Source: Arabidopsis thaliana | Lineage: Eukaryota > Streptophyta > Magnoliopsida > Brassicales > Brassicaceae | Assembly (NCBI RefSeq): GCF_000001735.4 | Contig: NC_003075.7 | Location: 5,519,001 to 5,583,000 of the forward strand | Length of the DNA: 64,000 nucleotides | Direction of reading: 5' to 3' | Part shown: positions 23,431 through 36,051 of the stretch, piece by piece | Layout: the number at the start of each line of letters is the position of its first letter | Numbering within the stretch: position 1 is the first letter of the stretch | The notes under the pieces: generated by a model | Database searches by the model: none | What the model was told of the DNA's origin: nothing | Seen by the model: only the letters and a program-made list of their open reading frames with translations | Program-made: the position numbers and the translations under genes

Positions 23431-25862
23431 CTACTCTTGTGTTGCTTGAGAAGGTTGTGTGATGAAGATTGTATCCGGCATGTGAGTCTCCTTCTTAGAC
23501 TTCTTCTCCTTCTTAGAGTCCTTCTCATTTGTATCCTTCTTATCATTCTTAGCCTTCTTAGCCTTCTTTTCAATCTGAGTAAGCAAGTAAAGATACTAAG
23601 ATACAGAGAATGTGAAGAAAGATACTATACAACAGAAACATACCTCATCATTGCCATCATTCTTTGACTTTCTCTTTCTCGGTACCTTCTCTTTAGGGAA
23701 TTTTTTACATCGTAATGCGTTATGCCCAGCTTCACCACAGCTCTTGCAATGTATGATTTTACCTTTTTTTCCAAGCTTTTCAACTTCATTTTTCTTTCTT
23801 TTTTTCTTCTTTGGCGACTCATTCTTCCCTTTGATCCTTGCAAACTTCTCTTTTTTAGATTTTTCTTTCTTTCTTCCAGGCAGAATAGGTTCTGGTGGTG
23901 CGGTTACCAACCCGTAACTAGAATTCAACCAATACTTAGGTCCCCTTAATGGCATGGTGGCTGTCTCATAGCTGTCTCTCCACAGATCTGTCGAGAAGAA
24001 CTCGGATATGTAATTCTCAGCATCCAAACCAGCCTCTATCATAGCACCATAAGAATGCTCACAAGGTATACCACTTATTTGCCACTTCCCACATGAACAT
24101 TGTGTTTTTGGTATATCCACTCTATGACCATTCTCATCTATATATACCTCAAAAACGCCATGTGTGCAACGATATACCTTACTTCTATCTGCATCTGTCT
24201 TCTCTAATGCAAGCATCTTTAAAGCATATTTAGTAAATCTACCTTCATGGCGCAATGATTTCTTGTTCCTCTTAACAATCCGAGTCATTCCTTGCCTCCT
24301 TATTGTTTCTAGCATTGGAATTAATGACTTCGCTCTTGCTTTGGTGATGGTTGAGTTGAATGACTCGGTAGCATTGTTGTCAACATCCTCACAACAACTA
24401 CCGAGCTTATAGAAACACCTTGACCAAGTATGTGGTTCCTCATTCAAGACATCATTGTACAATGCTTCATCATAGCATCTCAAGTTATTGAGATTCTTCC
24501 CATACTCCTTCTCATTGTAACTCCAAGCCAATTTCCAGACTAATGTCTTTAGCATATCCTTCTTGGCATGGTTCTTCTTTAGATTCTCTACAATATGCTT
24601 CACACACATTCTATGTTCAGCATTTGGCAATTCCTGTTTAACAGCACTCAGAAGACCCTGTTAAACAATTTGAAAAACATAATGAGAACTTCGTTACATA
24701 CCAATATACAAAGGGAATGAGATGAGATTCTTACCTTTGAGCGATCTGATAGAATGACAAACCGACTGCCATCCTCTAGGTTCAAGTCCTTTTTTATTTG
24801 CTGGACAAACCACAACCAGTTCTCGGCATTCTCAGATTGTACCACAGCCCAAGCAATTGGATAGATTTGATTGTTTGGATCGTGACCAACTGCAGTCAAT
24901 AGAACTCCTTTCACAACAACTTTCAAAAATGTACCATCTAGTCCTATAATAGGTCTACAAGATCCAGCCCATTGTGTTCTAAGTATATTAAAACATACAT
25001 AAAACCTATTGAACACATCTTCACCTTTTTCATTTCGATATGTATCAATGAAGGCAACAGACCCTGGGTTTTGAGAATGAATTTCTTCAACATATCCCCG
25101 GATATGAGCAAATTGTTCCTCATACTCCTTCTTAAGCATTTTGAGGGCAAGAAGTCTACCTCTTTGGCATTGTGGGATTGTAGACACCATTTTCCAACGC
25201 TCTTTGATATATTCCTGAATATCCATAGGCATAAACTTCTCATTTAGCCTCAACTTGTCCAAAAACAACCTAGCAATTACAGGACTCTTCAAGATCTGAC
25301 ATTTCCCATTAGGTGAGCAACTATGCCACGTGCATGATGTCTTAACCACAAACAGTTGCCTATCTGGATCATATGAACAATACACTCTCCATTTACATTT
25401 CCCGCCCATACCACACTTGAATGAAATCTTCTCCTTTTCCCATCTATCTTGAACAACATTATGCCCGTGCTTTAATGTCACCTCTAAAATAGCTTCTTTG
25501 AACTCAATCCCTGTGAAGAATGTACTTCCAATCACAAACTTATCACCCATAGCCCTTCTGATTCTTCTATCCCTCACCAAAATAGGATCCTCGTCTTCAT
25601 CTGAGCTCTCGGGAATTATATCTCGGCCTATCGGTATCTCGTCTTCAAAATTTGCTACTCCATCATCTACTTCAAAGTCAAAACGCTCAAGAGGATCTTC
25701 TTCATCCTTTTTCTTCTTCTCTTTCTTATTCTTCTTCGTATTCTTCTTACTTCTAACAATTTCTTCTTCAATCCGCTCTTCACTCTCTGATTCGTTACCC
25801 CCATTGTACTCGACATCACCGTCACTATATTTGTAAAACATATCAACATCATCGTCAAACAT
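23431..25862 (-). CDS. MULE transposase (MURA-like), intact
   Basis: Three exons join in phase 0: 25862-24735, 24657-23644 and 23574-23431, giving 761 residues. Order of parts: an acidic and Lys-rich N terminus; a MuDR DNA-binding domain (about 120-190, with FKCGMGGKCKWRVYCS and HSC); a catalytic MULE domain (IIGLDGTFLKVVVKGVLL, WAVVQSENAENW, then VILSDRSKG at the exon junction); DNNATESFNS; a SWIM finger near residue 563 (CSCGKWQISGIPCEH); a zinc knuckle near residue 690 (CKSCGEAGHNALRC); and a Lys-rich tail. It catalyses cut-and-paste transposition, recognising the terminal repeats. No internal stop was found, so this could be an autonomous element. The start at 25862 follows an in-frame stop. 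Confidence 0.9.
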
Positions 25863-26241
25863 CTACTTATCACTCTCAAATATCAACTAATCCAAACAAA
25901 TACATACAATTCCGAACAAGATAAAATTAATACAAAATCAACCAAATTACGACATCTTTGTGGAAATTATGAGACTCCAACCAAATTACGTTTCAGATTC
26001 GATCAAACCAAGATTCCAAGCACCACCACACGACGAAGCACCACCACAAGACGAAGAATAAGAAGAAGAATCAAAGAAAATCGAATTTGATGTTCGAGTA
26101 ATAGAGTTGCAGGGTTCACACCAAAGAAAAAAAAAAAAGTCGCAAGGAAGAAGAAGAATATGCGAGTGCGACCCTAATAAAGTTTTTCCCCAAATTGTTT
26201 TTTTTTTTGTGTGTCTAATCCCTAAATTGATTTTGTTTTGG

Positions 26242-26533
26242 GTTTTAAGAAGAAAATTTGAAGCCTCTTTCTCATACAGTGGCTTCAATTTGGGTTAATA
26301 GATTATGGTAGGATTATCGGTTTAATCGAGGCTAATTAATTTTAAAACGTGATTTTATGATTTTAAATCGTATTTTAGCAGCTTGATTAATGTTGGTTAA
26401 TTACGTGGGATTATATATATTAGGTGGAATTGAGAAGAATTTAAGTTGATTAGGGGGAAATAGAAAGAGGCTAAGAGTTTGGGTGGAACCCAGTTGAAAC
26501 AATATACTTGAGGGGGGCTCCTATAGGCAGCCC
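26242..26533 (-). repeat. Right terminal inverted repeat of the MULE
   Basis: This is the complement of 22889-23180. It lies about 380 bp upstream of the transposase start, so it probably carries the promoter. Confidence 0.9.
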
Positions 26534-27719
26534 TTTTAAGATATCACTCGTTGATTATCTTTCCGTATTAATATCAACTCAAACTCGTTCCACCATATAA
26601 CTTCATTCCATAAAATTAAATATTATTTTGTTATTTTCAAATATTTTTCTTGTAATATATAAAAAAATCGAGGGCTTGACCTGTGGTACATCTTGGATTA
26701 ATATATTTAAAAATAATTTGTGATTTATTAATTTATGATATTGTAGTTTATAAAACCGATTTTTATTATATACCTTTCAATAAGATGTAGTTCTTATAAT
26801 TATGAATATTCCAAAAGCTTGTAACTATTATAATACGTTTAAAAATATATTCTTTTTTATAATTCAAATTTAGTTTAGTGATATATTTTTAAAATAATGA
26901 AAATTACCTGTTTTAAAAAATACTTTAAAAGTTTATATCATTTAAATTATAATAAAAATGTTAAATATTTTAATCTATACTGAAAATATTTTCTAGATAT
27001 TTATAAATCTAAAATCCAAAAATTATGTTTTGAATATGTTAAATCATCATTTAAAATCTTTTTTTATGTGTACTAATGAGAAACAATTAACATAGTTTTG
27101 TTAAGGAAATTGTTTAAAATCTAAACTAAATGATAATTTGGTATTAAATTAGATTGAAGTTTCCGAATTATCTAATAACATATTACTAAAATAAATAAGT
27201 TTACATATATACAATTTCGAATTAAATTTGCCTGAAATGTTATGGAAACCTTTTGAAATGATTTCCAAAATTATTGGGTAGTTATTAATTTTTTGATTTA
27301 ATTCGATTTTTTTTTAAAACAAAATCCAAGATATTTATTTAGTTGTAGTAATTGTTAATTTACAAAACTATCCATGTAAAAATTCATTTGGATAATCTTA
27401 TACTACCCTTACAATGTTGTAGTTCACACAATGTTTCCCAATTAATAGTATAGATGTTTTCTTTTATTTCTCGTTTATGTAATTATAAGGCGTATTGTTT
27501 AGCTCGATCCTCTACACTTATATTTTCTAAAGTTATTTTTGTAATAAAAAAAATTTATGAACAATTTGCTCATCAAAATCTGTTAAATTTTTAAGATTTT
27601 CATCTAAATTTTTAAGATTTTCTAAAGTTATCTCACATCTTTTCCCACAGACACATATTCTTCTTTCTCTCCCATTTTTCCTAATTTCAAATAGTACGTT
27701 CTGAACATTTTATAGGCTA

Positions 27720-29711
27720 CTAGATTCTGACCCGCACGAACGTGCGACATTTCATATTTTAAGAAATGTGTTGTATGAAATTTATATTTAATATAGATTT
27801 TTTGTTTTATTATATTATAATATATGTAAAGAAAATTGTCGATTGTTATTTATGTTTGTTTATGACATAATAGGTAATATTGTGAACTATAAGTCAAATT
27901 CTGTAGTTTTAAACTGAAAAGTAGATTAAAAAACATCTTAGATGGAAAATTATCTTAGGTTATAATGATGTAAAGTATTGTTATATAAAAAATTATGGTT
28001 AGAGAATTGCAATAGAATTTTGTGTTATGGATGGTGAAACACAAGTTAATTTTGAATTTGAAAATTTTAATGGTATGTGTGAAATAAGAATTTGTGTTAC
28101 CATGTTAAACTATTTAAATATTGATGCATTTTTTGTATATGTGTTTGGGCTATATTTAATTGGCTGCTTGTAAATCCATATTTTGCCAAAGTAATTTAAA
28201 CTAAATAATGGTAAAGAGAAAACTCTAAAATCACTAAACATATTATCTATAGTTGGCCCATGTAGAACTTGTAAATTGTTTTGTAAGTATGATTCGATTG
28301 CACAGATGAGCTAAGTCATGTTTTCTATCATTGTATGTTGAATTCTTTTATGCATAAGTATAGTAAGAATTCTCTAAGTTAAATGATTCTTGTTATGTCA
28401 CCGTAAAAATATATTCAACTTCCTAAACTATTGGAAAATTAAGATTGTTCTATTATTTGCTCTTTCTTTTAAGTGATCTAATAATAGAACTCAAATTTTG
28501 TTATGATATAATATTTTGCTTGCAAAGAGATAAAAAATTTAGACATTTACACTTTAGAATGAAATTGTATACATTTATCTCTAACTATTTTTATCTAAAT
28601 AAATTAGTAAACTTTTCAAAGTAATGACACTCAAAAATTACATTTTGTCATTTATTTATTGTTTAATTTTATATTACAGATATGGATAATTAAAAATAAA
28701 AAATAAAAAATTATAGTCATCTTAATATAAAATCAGAAATATAAGTTTATATAACTATTTTGCTTGTATAAAGATATAGTTTAATATATGACATTTTATA
28801 ATGAGAGTGTTTAAATTTATATAACCTCATGTATTTATGTAAAGAAAATATATAATTACGAATCAAGAAATTATGGTTCAACCCATACTCATTTTATATA
28901 TCATCAAAGATAGCAAAATCAAAATACATCTCATCTTTGATTTGTATCAATCTTTGGAAATGAAAACGATAAAGCAATAAAATTAAAAGAAGAGATGATT
29001 AGTAAGTGATAAACATGCACACAAACCCTATATTTATAGCATCAGAAAGTAGGCTACTATCTTTTAAGGTTAATGACATTTAAAGAAAAAAATAATTGGT
29101 AGCTAGGATTTTTGAAACAAATCGGAAGATTTTTTTTTTGTCAATTAACAAATCCGCAAAATATGGTTTATTTTAAGGATAGCAATCTTTAAATTTTAAT
29201 TAAAATAGAAAATATTTGAATTTATGCTAGAATTATTTTCTAGATATTTACAAATCTAAAATCCAAAAAGTATTTGTTGAATATGCTATATTAAAAATTA
29301 AATGATGGTAGTTTAGATTACATATGACAAATATAATAAATGTTTTTTCTTATTTGAAAATCGTTTTTTCAATGTGTACCAATCATAATTAATCAGTTTA
29401 GTTTTATTAAGGAAATTTTTAAAAATCTAAACTAAATGATAATTTGTTATTAAATTATATTGTTGTTTCCGAAAATATCTAATAGATTATTACCAAAATA
29501 AATAAGTTTACATATAAACGATTTTGAATTAAATAGCATAATTTGTTATGGAAACTTTATTAAATGATTTACAAAAATATTTGGTAGTTTTTTTTTTAAT
29601 TGTAGTATTTGTTAATTTACTAAATTACCCATGCAAAAATTCATTGAGTTAGTTTTAAACTACCCTCACAATGTTGTAGTTCACAAAATGCTTCCCAATT
29701 AATAGTATAGA
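27720..29711 (-). mobile_element. Non-autonomous Helitron, ~2.0 kb
   Basis: On the minus strand it opens A|TCTATACTATTAATTGGGA at 29711. It ends in hairpin CGCACGTTCGTGCG, 12 bases, then CTAG at 27720-27723 followed by T. The interior is AT-rich and non-coding. The 29210-29711 part closely resembles 26980-27454 of the neighbouring Helitron. Confidence 0.75.
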
Positions 29712-31562
29712 TAAGGAAAATTTTTAAAATAGGTCTTTAGACATGTAAATTATATAATCAAATTTCCTAAAAAATTTTATGTTGTGGCTACAGCTTACAA
29801 ATGTATTCTTTTAAGTTTTTTTACCTCACACTTATTTTTATTTTTATTTTTGTGTTTTACCTATAATTTTGTTTTTGGATATAATTAGGTCGGTCTCTAA
29901 TATAGTAGGGCTATATTAATTGATATGCCTGGAGGATGAATAAATTAAAAATCTATGCATAAATATTAGTTATTTAGGTAAGTATGAAAGATTAATAATA
30001 TATAAATTAAAAATATCCTTTAAAAAAATAATAATTACAAAAATGCCATTGAATAAAAATATCGCGATAAGTTTATAAATTATTTGTTAAAACATATTTA
30101 TCGATTTAAAATTGTAAATTGGTATTTTTTATTATGTATATTAAGCACAATAAAAGGGAATTAGACTTTTTCTTACATAATTAACATGATAATAATTATA
30201 ACAACATGATATATAGAATAATAACATGCTAACATATTATATAACGGAATAATATTTATATGAAAACGTTAAGATATTCGATATGTGAATAATATTTACT
30301 CTAACGTATAATTTATACATAATATTTACCAATAATTGTTAACGGGGTTAACCTGCTAACAATGAAAATATTTAGTAAAAAAAATAAGATGTGAGATTTT
30401 AATTAAAAAAAGAAAAATAGAGAAGGATAATAAAGTAACTTCATTAGTTCTTTTACTATTGAAATATTCAACAATTCCTCCAACTAATTTTTTTTGAGTT
30501 TTCTGAGCATATGGAGTGATATTTTCCAATATCTCTTAAAAAACTGTCCATATTACCAAAAACCCCAAAAAGTTTAACCCATTTTTGATGTTCATAGTGA
30601 GCATCTCCAATAATTGGCTTCAAATATTTTTTCAAAATAAAGAAAAAAATGATTAAGAGTTTTCCAATGATTTTCTTCATTTCTACTTCAAAAAAAATAT
30701 TATAAGTTTAATCAATCGCTAATTTATTATTATTTATTAACAACATTTTTTATTTTCAAACTTATAAACTGTAACCATTTATTTTATAACAAGCAAATGT
30801 TCGATAAATTTTGTCTAGAGTAAATATAACTATTTTGGGTAATATGTTAAGGGATTATTGTTAATTTTGCCATTTTTTCTCAAAATCTTTTGAAATTGTC
30901 ATTTTTAATTAAATCTTACGAATATGCCATTTCTAACACTTAATAGAAGTATTTAAGTTTTTCTTTTGGTAAAAATACTTACAATATACCACAAAAATCA
31001 TATTTTTTTGCATAAAAAGGAAAAACTTCACAAACTATTCAAAAAAAGGTAAATTTTACAAACGACATAAAAAAAATGGCAAATCCATAATTAATTTATA
31101 TTTTAATTATCTTACTGAAAGAATGTAAAATTTCAAGCATTATTAGAGATAGTCTAAAAGACAACTTTACTTAGGGAATACTCCTCAATCCAAAAAATTT
31201 GATCATCATCATACGGTCTTATTAACGAATTATGGCATTTTCACTTTTAATAAATCCACCGCATCAACGACTAATCCACTACTCTAAGAATTTTACACAA
31301 CCAACACTTCGACGACTTACATTCATCCACGTCATCAAATACCCCGACACTACTGTTACTTACATAAGTAACGGCTTCTCTACTTCGGCTCGTACAAGAA
31401 AAACACCACTTCACGCGCCTCAATCATTACGTTTGTTTTCACATTTAAACGACACTTAAGTGCCCACTGGCCACTTCCATTGACACCCATTATTACTCTG
31501 TCTGTGTCCTCTCTTTTAAAACCTAATCCTCTGTGAAACTTTTCCAGTTAAAATCTTTTGCA
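29712..31562. other. AT-rich intergenic region and SAH7 promoter
   Basis: No coding region is supported. Short frames here look random. The last few hundred bases should include the promoter and 5' UTR of the SAH7-like gene. A CT-rich leader lies just before its ATG. Confidence 0.5.
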
Positions 31563-32259
31563 ATGTCTAAAGCAGTTCTATTGGTCGCTCTCTGCTTTTT
31601 ACCGGCTCTAGCCATCGCGGCTAGACCGAACAAGAACCCTTTCGTCGTGCGAGGCCGTGTCTATTGCGACACTTGCCTCGCTGGTTTCGAAACTCCAGCC
31701 TCTACTTACATCTCCGGTACGTTCATAAACATCCAAGATCTACTTTAATCGTATTTACAAATTCAGTTATGGATCTTGATATGTTCACATTTTTGCCAAT
31801 AATGTTCGTATGGACTTGTGGATCTATAGAGTTATGAATATGATCTACGTTTTCGGGTTTTGTACTAAAGTAGATTTGAGATCTTTAAGGTGATTAGGCT
31901 AATTGATTATATACTATACTATGAATAATATAGGTGCAGTGGTTAGATTGGAATGTAAAGACAGGAGAACAATGGAGTTAACGTATAGCCACGAGGCGAG
32001 AACTGACTCGACAGGATCATACAAGATCTTGGTTAACGAGGATCATGATGAGCAGTTCTGTGATGCAATGTTGGTTCGTAGCTCTCAGTTACGGTGTTCC
32101 AATGTGTCCCCTGGTCATGACCGTGCCCGTGTGACTCTCACTCGCTTCAACGGTATTGCTTCTGACGACCGTTTTGCTAACAACATGGGATTTCTAAGGG
32201 ATGCAGCTATGCCGGGTTGTGCGGATATCATGAAGCTATACCAAGAAACCGAGGACTAG
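31563..32259 (+). CDS. SAH7: SAH7-like secreted protein (pollen Ole e 1/extensin family)
   Basis: Two exons, 31563-31716 and 31934-32259, join in phase to give 159 residues. Residues 1-20 form a signal peptide (LLVALCFLPALAIAA). The mature part starts with the Ole e 1 family opening FVVRGRVYCDTCLAGFETPA and keeps the expected cysteines (CKDRR, QFCDAML, LRCSNV, PGCAD). Family members are small secreted proteins of the cell wall or extracellular space with poorly known function. The sequence is nearly what I recall for A. thaliana At4g08685. The gene ends 261 bp from the stop of the convergent Sec14 gene. It appears intact. The start was chosen at the ATG that opens the signal peptide, although an in-frame ATG lies 30 bp upstream. 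Confidence 0.92.
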
Positions 32260-32520
32260 TTTCTCTGTTTTGTTAAGTATGTGGTATTAAAATGTATTGC
32301 AGCTTGTGTTATGTGCATTTTATCTGTGACGGTTTTATTACTAATCGAAAAAAATACATATTGAATCTCATCGCGAAAAAAATACATATTGAATCTCATC
32401 GCGGTGGAGAATAGGTTTCGAAAACATACAATGGTTGCAGCTACAACCTCATGAAGTGGAATTAGATTTATTCCAAGTGTGCTTGAAGTTACAAACATTT
32501 GATGAGTCCTTTCTCTGTGG

Positions 32521-33713
32521 TTAATGCTCATCCTCAGAGACATCATGAGAGCTAGGGTGAGCACTGTTAGAGGCGGTACCATCAGAGACCGATAAAATGC
32601 TGAGCGAGTCTAGAGAAGCGGAAACAATGCCCTCCAACGAAGCCAATCTTTTCTTGTCGTCCTCTTTCATTCTCTCTGAATGTTTCTCTATGTTAAAACC
32701 CGAGTCATCGTTACCACCAAACGCTAACTCCATTTTCTCCATATCAAAGTTCTCCTCCATTATCACCTTAGTGTTTGGATCATCCGAGTAAACAAACTTC
32801 ACTTTGTTCCGTGTCTTCGGCTCTAAGAAGGGCCGCGCCACCTATAATCACACCCATTACACTTTAGACCAACATAACATTTCTAAAAGTGAGTGATCCT
32901 ACAAACTTTACCTTCCAGAAAGGTTCAAAGAACTTAGGAGGATTGTAGAGAACAGCAAAAGCTAATCTCTCAGGGTAATGTTCTTGTAATACATGAGCGG
33001 TTTCTTTCGTTGTTCGTAACGATACATTCGCCAAACTATAACCGTGAAAATCTATCATCCACACCATCTGTTCTTCCCCTGGTGGCAAATTTTGTACTGC
33101 ATTCTCCATACAATACACAAGGTATCTAATCTGGCCTTTCACCGATTTAGAATTCTGACACAACTCAAAAAATTCTGATCACAAACTAATCCAGAGCTTA
33201 AAACTAAAGAAAGTCTCTGCATTGTACAAACCTCAACACTCGGTCTCATAATGAGAACAGGTCGTCCAAGTTTATCGACACAACTCGATCTATATATCTT
33301 CCCTGTCTCTGCTTCACCAGCTACTTCCTCCTACGAAAACACAACTCATTGGTCATATAAACTCAAACATATCAACAATGTTACTTCATAATTCAATAGT
33401 GTACCCAACAAATCTCCTCAGGTTTGTATTGAACTCTCCATTTCAAAGTTTCTTTAAGCATCTTAGTAGCTTTCTTGACATGCCAATTCCTTGCCCTTAG
33501 ATACCTTAAAACTGCATCATCGGAACAAAAACTCGAAAGCTTCTCCGGTAATGGACCTAATAGCTTCCTCACTTCCTCAATCTAAAGTCAAATAACACAA
33601 ATCTTATCAGAACATAAATCTAAAATAATGAACAAAGTTTAAGTTACCTTTGCTTGTTCTTCTTCAGTAGGAACAGGTTTAACAAACCCATTAGTCACTG
33701 GATTAGTGTTCAT
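32521..33713 (-). CDS. Sec14p-like CRAL-TRIO phosphatidylinositol transfer protein
   Basis: Five exons join in phase: 33713-33648, 33581-33405, 33330-33232, 33154-32912 and 32841-32521, giving 301 residues. The CRAL-TRIO N-terminal helices (LLGPLPEKLSSF, DDAVLRYLRARNWHVKKA) precede the lipid-binding lobe (YRSSCVDKLGRPVLIM, VWMIDFHGYSLANVS, ETAHVLQEHYPERL, AVLYNPPKFFEPFWK). A Ser/Asp-rich tail ends in DVSEDEH. Such proteins exchange phosphatidylinositol and phosphatidylcholine at membranes and influence phosphoinositide signalling. The 5' UTR contains an intron (acceptor near 33727). The length and gene order agree with what I recall of A. thaliana At4g08690. It appears intact. Confidence 0.92.
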
Positions 33714-34140
33714 AACTTCTTTAAACCCTACAAAAATTTTAGTTTGGTAAATTTAACATTAGTTTCAAAAACCCAAGTCAACTATTACAGAGACAAGAGT
33801 AATGACTAATTAATTAAGAATCTAATCATTAAAGCTAAGACAAATCAGTGGTTGTGTAATGTCGATCTTAATCTTACAGAGACCACAATCGTTTTTCACG
33901 GAAGCAAAATGTTTGGTCGGGAGGATCTTTGTCTACAATCCAAAAAGTACGGACTCAAAAAAAAAAAAAAAGCCAAAGGAGATGACTATTAAATCACGAA
34001 GATGGACATTGAAGAAGGATTTGAAGATTAAAAACTAACCTTTTGGAAATAGTCGTTTTGGGAATCGAAGCAAAGAGAAGAGCTTAGAAACGTAGGAGTT
34101 TTTGAGGTCAAACAAACAAAAAAAATGGTGACTATGTAAA
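33714..34140 (-). promoter_or_regulatory. 5' UTR intron and promoter of the Sec14-like gene
   Basis: The minus strand shows an acceptor TTTTTGTAG just before the sequence leading to the ATG, so the leader is spliced. The donor is not certain. An A-run at 33958-33972 lies inside the likely leader. Confidence 0.45.
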
Positions 34141-34295
34141 GCTAGAGAAATGACGAAAATCTGTTGGACTATTTTATAAATAAATGATACTGTTTGTCAT
34201 TGAGATCTGATCTAATGGGTAGGTGACAAAATATGGAGTATTCAACTTTTGTTATTTTATTACCAATGTTTACAATTTTTAGTGGTAAAAGTAAC

Positions 34296-34625
34296 GAAAA
34301 AAATTCATGAACTTTGAAATTTGAGACGAAAAAAATATTAATTTTCGAAATGTTATTGAAATCTCAAAATTTAGGTTGATTTTACAATAAAATGGTTACG
34401 TTTTGTTGATTCGGTCATTTTAGGCATTGTCGTTACTTTTTGTTAGATGTTATAGAAAATTAACTTTGTTATCTTTTAAATAACAAAAAAACGGCATGCC
34501 TAAAATGACTCAATCAACACAACTTAACCATTTTATTGTAAAGTCAAATTAAACTTTGAGATTTAAATGACATGTCAAAACTTCATGGTTTTTTCGTCCC
34601 AAATTTTAAAATTTGTGATTTGTTT
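34296..34625. mobile_element. Foldback MITE with ~150 bp arms
   Basis: The left arm (ACGAAAAAAATTCATGAACT through TTACAATAAAATGGTTA to CATTTTAGGCAT) is mirrored by a right arm (ATGCCTAAAATGA through TAACCATTTTATTGTAAAG to TCATGGTTTTTTCGT). Together they form one long hairpin around a short loop. No coding sequence. Target duplication not resolved. Confidence 0.65.
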
Positions 34626-34639
34626 TGACATTTTTTCCA

Positions 34640-36036
34640 ATTTTAGTGGTAATTGTTAGGTTTGTCAGAACTAAAGCTTTCTAATCCCACCCTGACTGCT
34701 CTACCGTGAGGTTGGTGAGGGTCAAACCCGTGTGTTTACGGGTTATTTGCAGGCTTTAAAAATAAAATATATAATTATTAAAAATATATATATATATAAG
34801 CGTAATATATATATATAGATAAATATATTAATTAATTTTATTAAATTAGATTATATTAATATTAAATGATATATTCAAAGTGTAAATTGTAACTTAGATG
34901 ATATCCAATAAAATATTAAATTTTAAACCTAAAATAAAACTAAATAAAGTATTTTCTTAACATCAATAACTAAATAAATATATAGATACATAGTTGTAGA
35001 TCTAAAATATTTCATATATCATCTTTCAAATTAAAGATACTTGTGATTCTCCTTGTTTATAGTTGTATAAAGTAGGATCAATTATGAGAAAAACACTTAA
35101 AACCTTGTCCCTTTGTAAGTATCGGCATTTTTTTTGTGCCTTACAGCTTCATGTACTTTTCTACTTTCTGTTTTACCGTTTTAATCTTAGTCTCCCCCAA
35201 ATCTTTTCCACCTACAAATTATATCACTATCTCTTTCCCTTCCCGAACCAGATCAAAATTCAAGCTGATTTTTAATAGCAGTTCTTTTGTTTTGGATTAA
35301 GGAACTGAAAATTGATATTTTTGTTATGATTTTGGATTCTCTAGCTAATTCATGTTGAAGAATTTTCTATATAGAAGAAAATCCGGAAATTTCCAACAAA
35401 ATTCATCAACAACATACAAACAAATTAAATTGAAATAAATTTCAAAAATAAATAGATTAGACAAAACCCAAATAAATCTCTAAACCTAGACAACGAACCA
35501 ACAAAATTGCAAAACCAAAATCTCAAAATCTTAAACTTTTATCAAATTTGGAAATTGTTTTAGCGTTCTTATATTCTTATCAAATCGGTTTAATTATTTT
35601 GTTTGGGTTCACTTTTTACTATCCCTTAGGGTATAGATTTCATTATTATTGGATTTTTGTGATCAAAAACAAAAAAAAACCAAAAAAAAAATTGAGATTT
35701 TCTGGAAATATTAAGAAGAGAAATAAGCGATGAAGAAAGAAAGAAAGAATAAAGAAAGAATAAAGAAAGAAGAAGGAGATTGAGGGCAAAATGGTAATTT
35801 TGTCTAACAGAAAATGCTTATCTCTATAAACCAAACAAAAAGTGATTTATTCTGACTTTTTTAACTTAAATGTACCCAAATCTATAAAGCCCCGTAAAAA
35901 GTACTTTTATCTTTATTTATTTTTTTGTCAAACTATATACTAGTTATTGTGGAGATTGATTAGTTGTTGTGTTTATCTTGATTCATAACCTTTAGAAAAT
36001 ATATATTTTAAATTTATTTGAAACAATTATAGGAAA
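34640..36036. other. AT-rich intergenic stretch, no gene seen
   Basis: A (TA)n tract occurs near 34785-34830 and A-rich microsatellite near 35670-35770. No protein-like frame or element border was recognised. Confidence 0.45.
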
Positions 36037-36051
36037 GAAACATAATATGTC

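Larger units (their letters stand above)
22889..26533 (-). mobile_element. Complete 3.6 kb MULE with long terminal inverted repeats
   Basis: Ends GGGCTACCTATTGG (left) and, on the minus strand at the right, GGGCTGCCTATAGG open inverted repeats of about 292 bp that differ at only a handful of positions. One transposase gene fills the interior. No perfect 9-10 bp target duplication is evident (left flank AATTATTTA, right flank TTTTAAGAT). High repeat identity and an intact gene suggest recent activity. Confidence 0.9.
22422..27454 (-). mobile_element. Non-autonomous Helitron split by a MULE insertion
   Basis: The 3' end is CTAG at 22422-22425 preceded by the hairpin CCGCACGTATGTGCGG on the minus strand, with host T next. 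The 5' end on the minus strand is A|TCTATACTATTAATTGGGA at 27454. The two halves (22422-22888 and 26534-27454, about 1.4 kb together) are interrupted by the MULE at 22889-26533. Its 5' end is nearly the same as that of the Helitron ending at 29711, so the two belong to one family. Confidence 0.7.

Noticed and set aside
23612-23949. Plus-strand frames rich in Phe/Leu/Ser
   Set aside because: They are antisense to the Lys-rich tail of the MULE transposase.
26534-26545. Nine-base target duplication for the 3.6 kb MULE
   Set aside because: The left flank AATTATTTA and right flank TTTTAAGAT do not match, so none is claimed.
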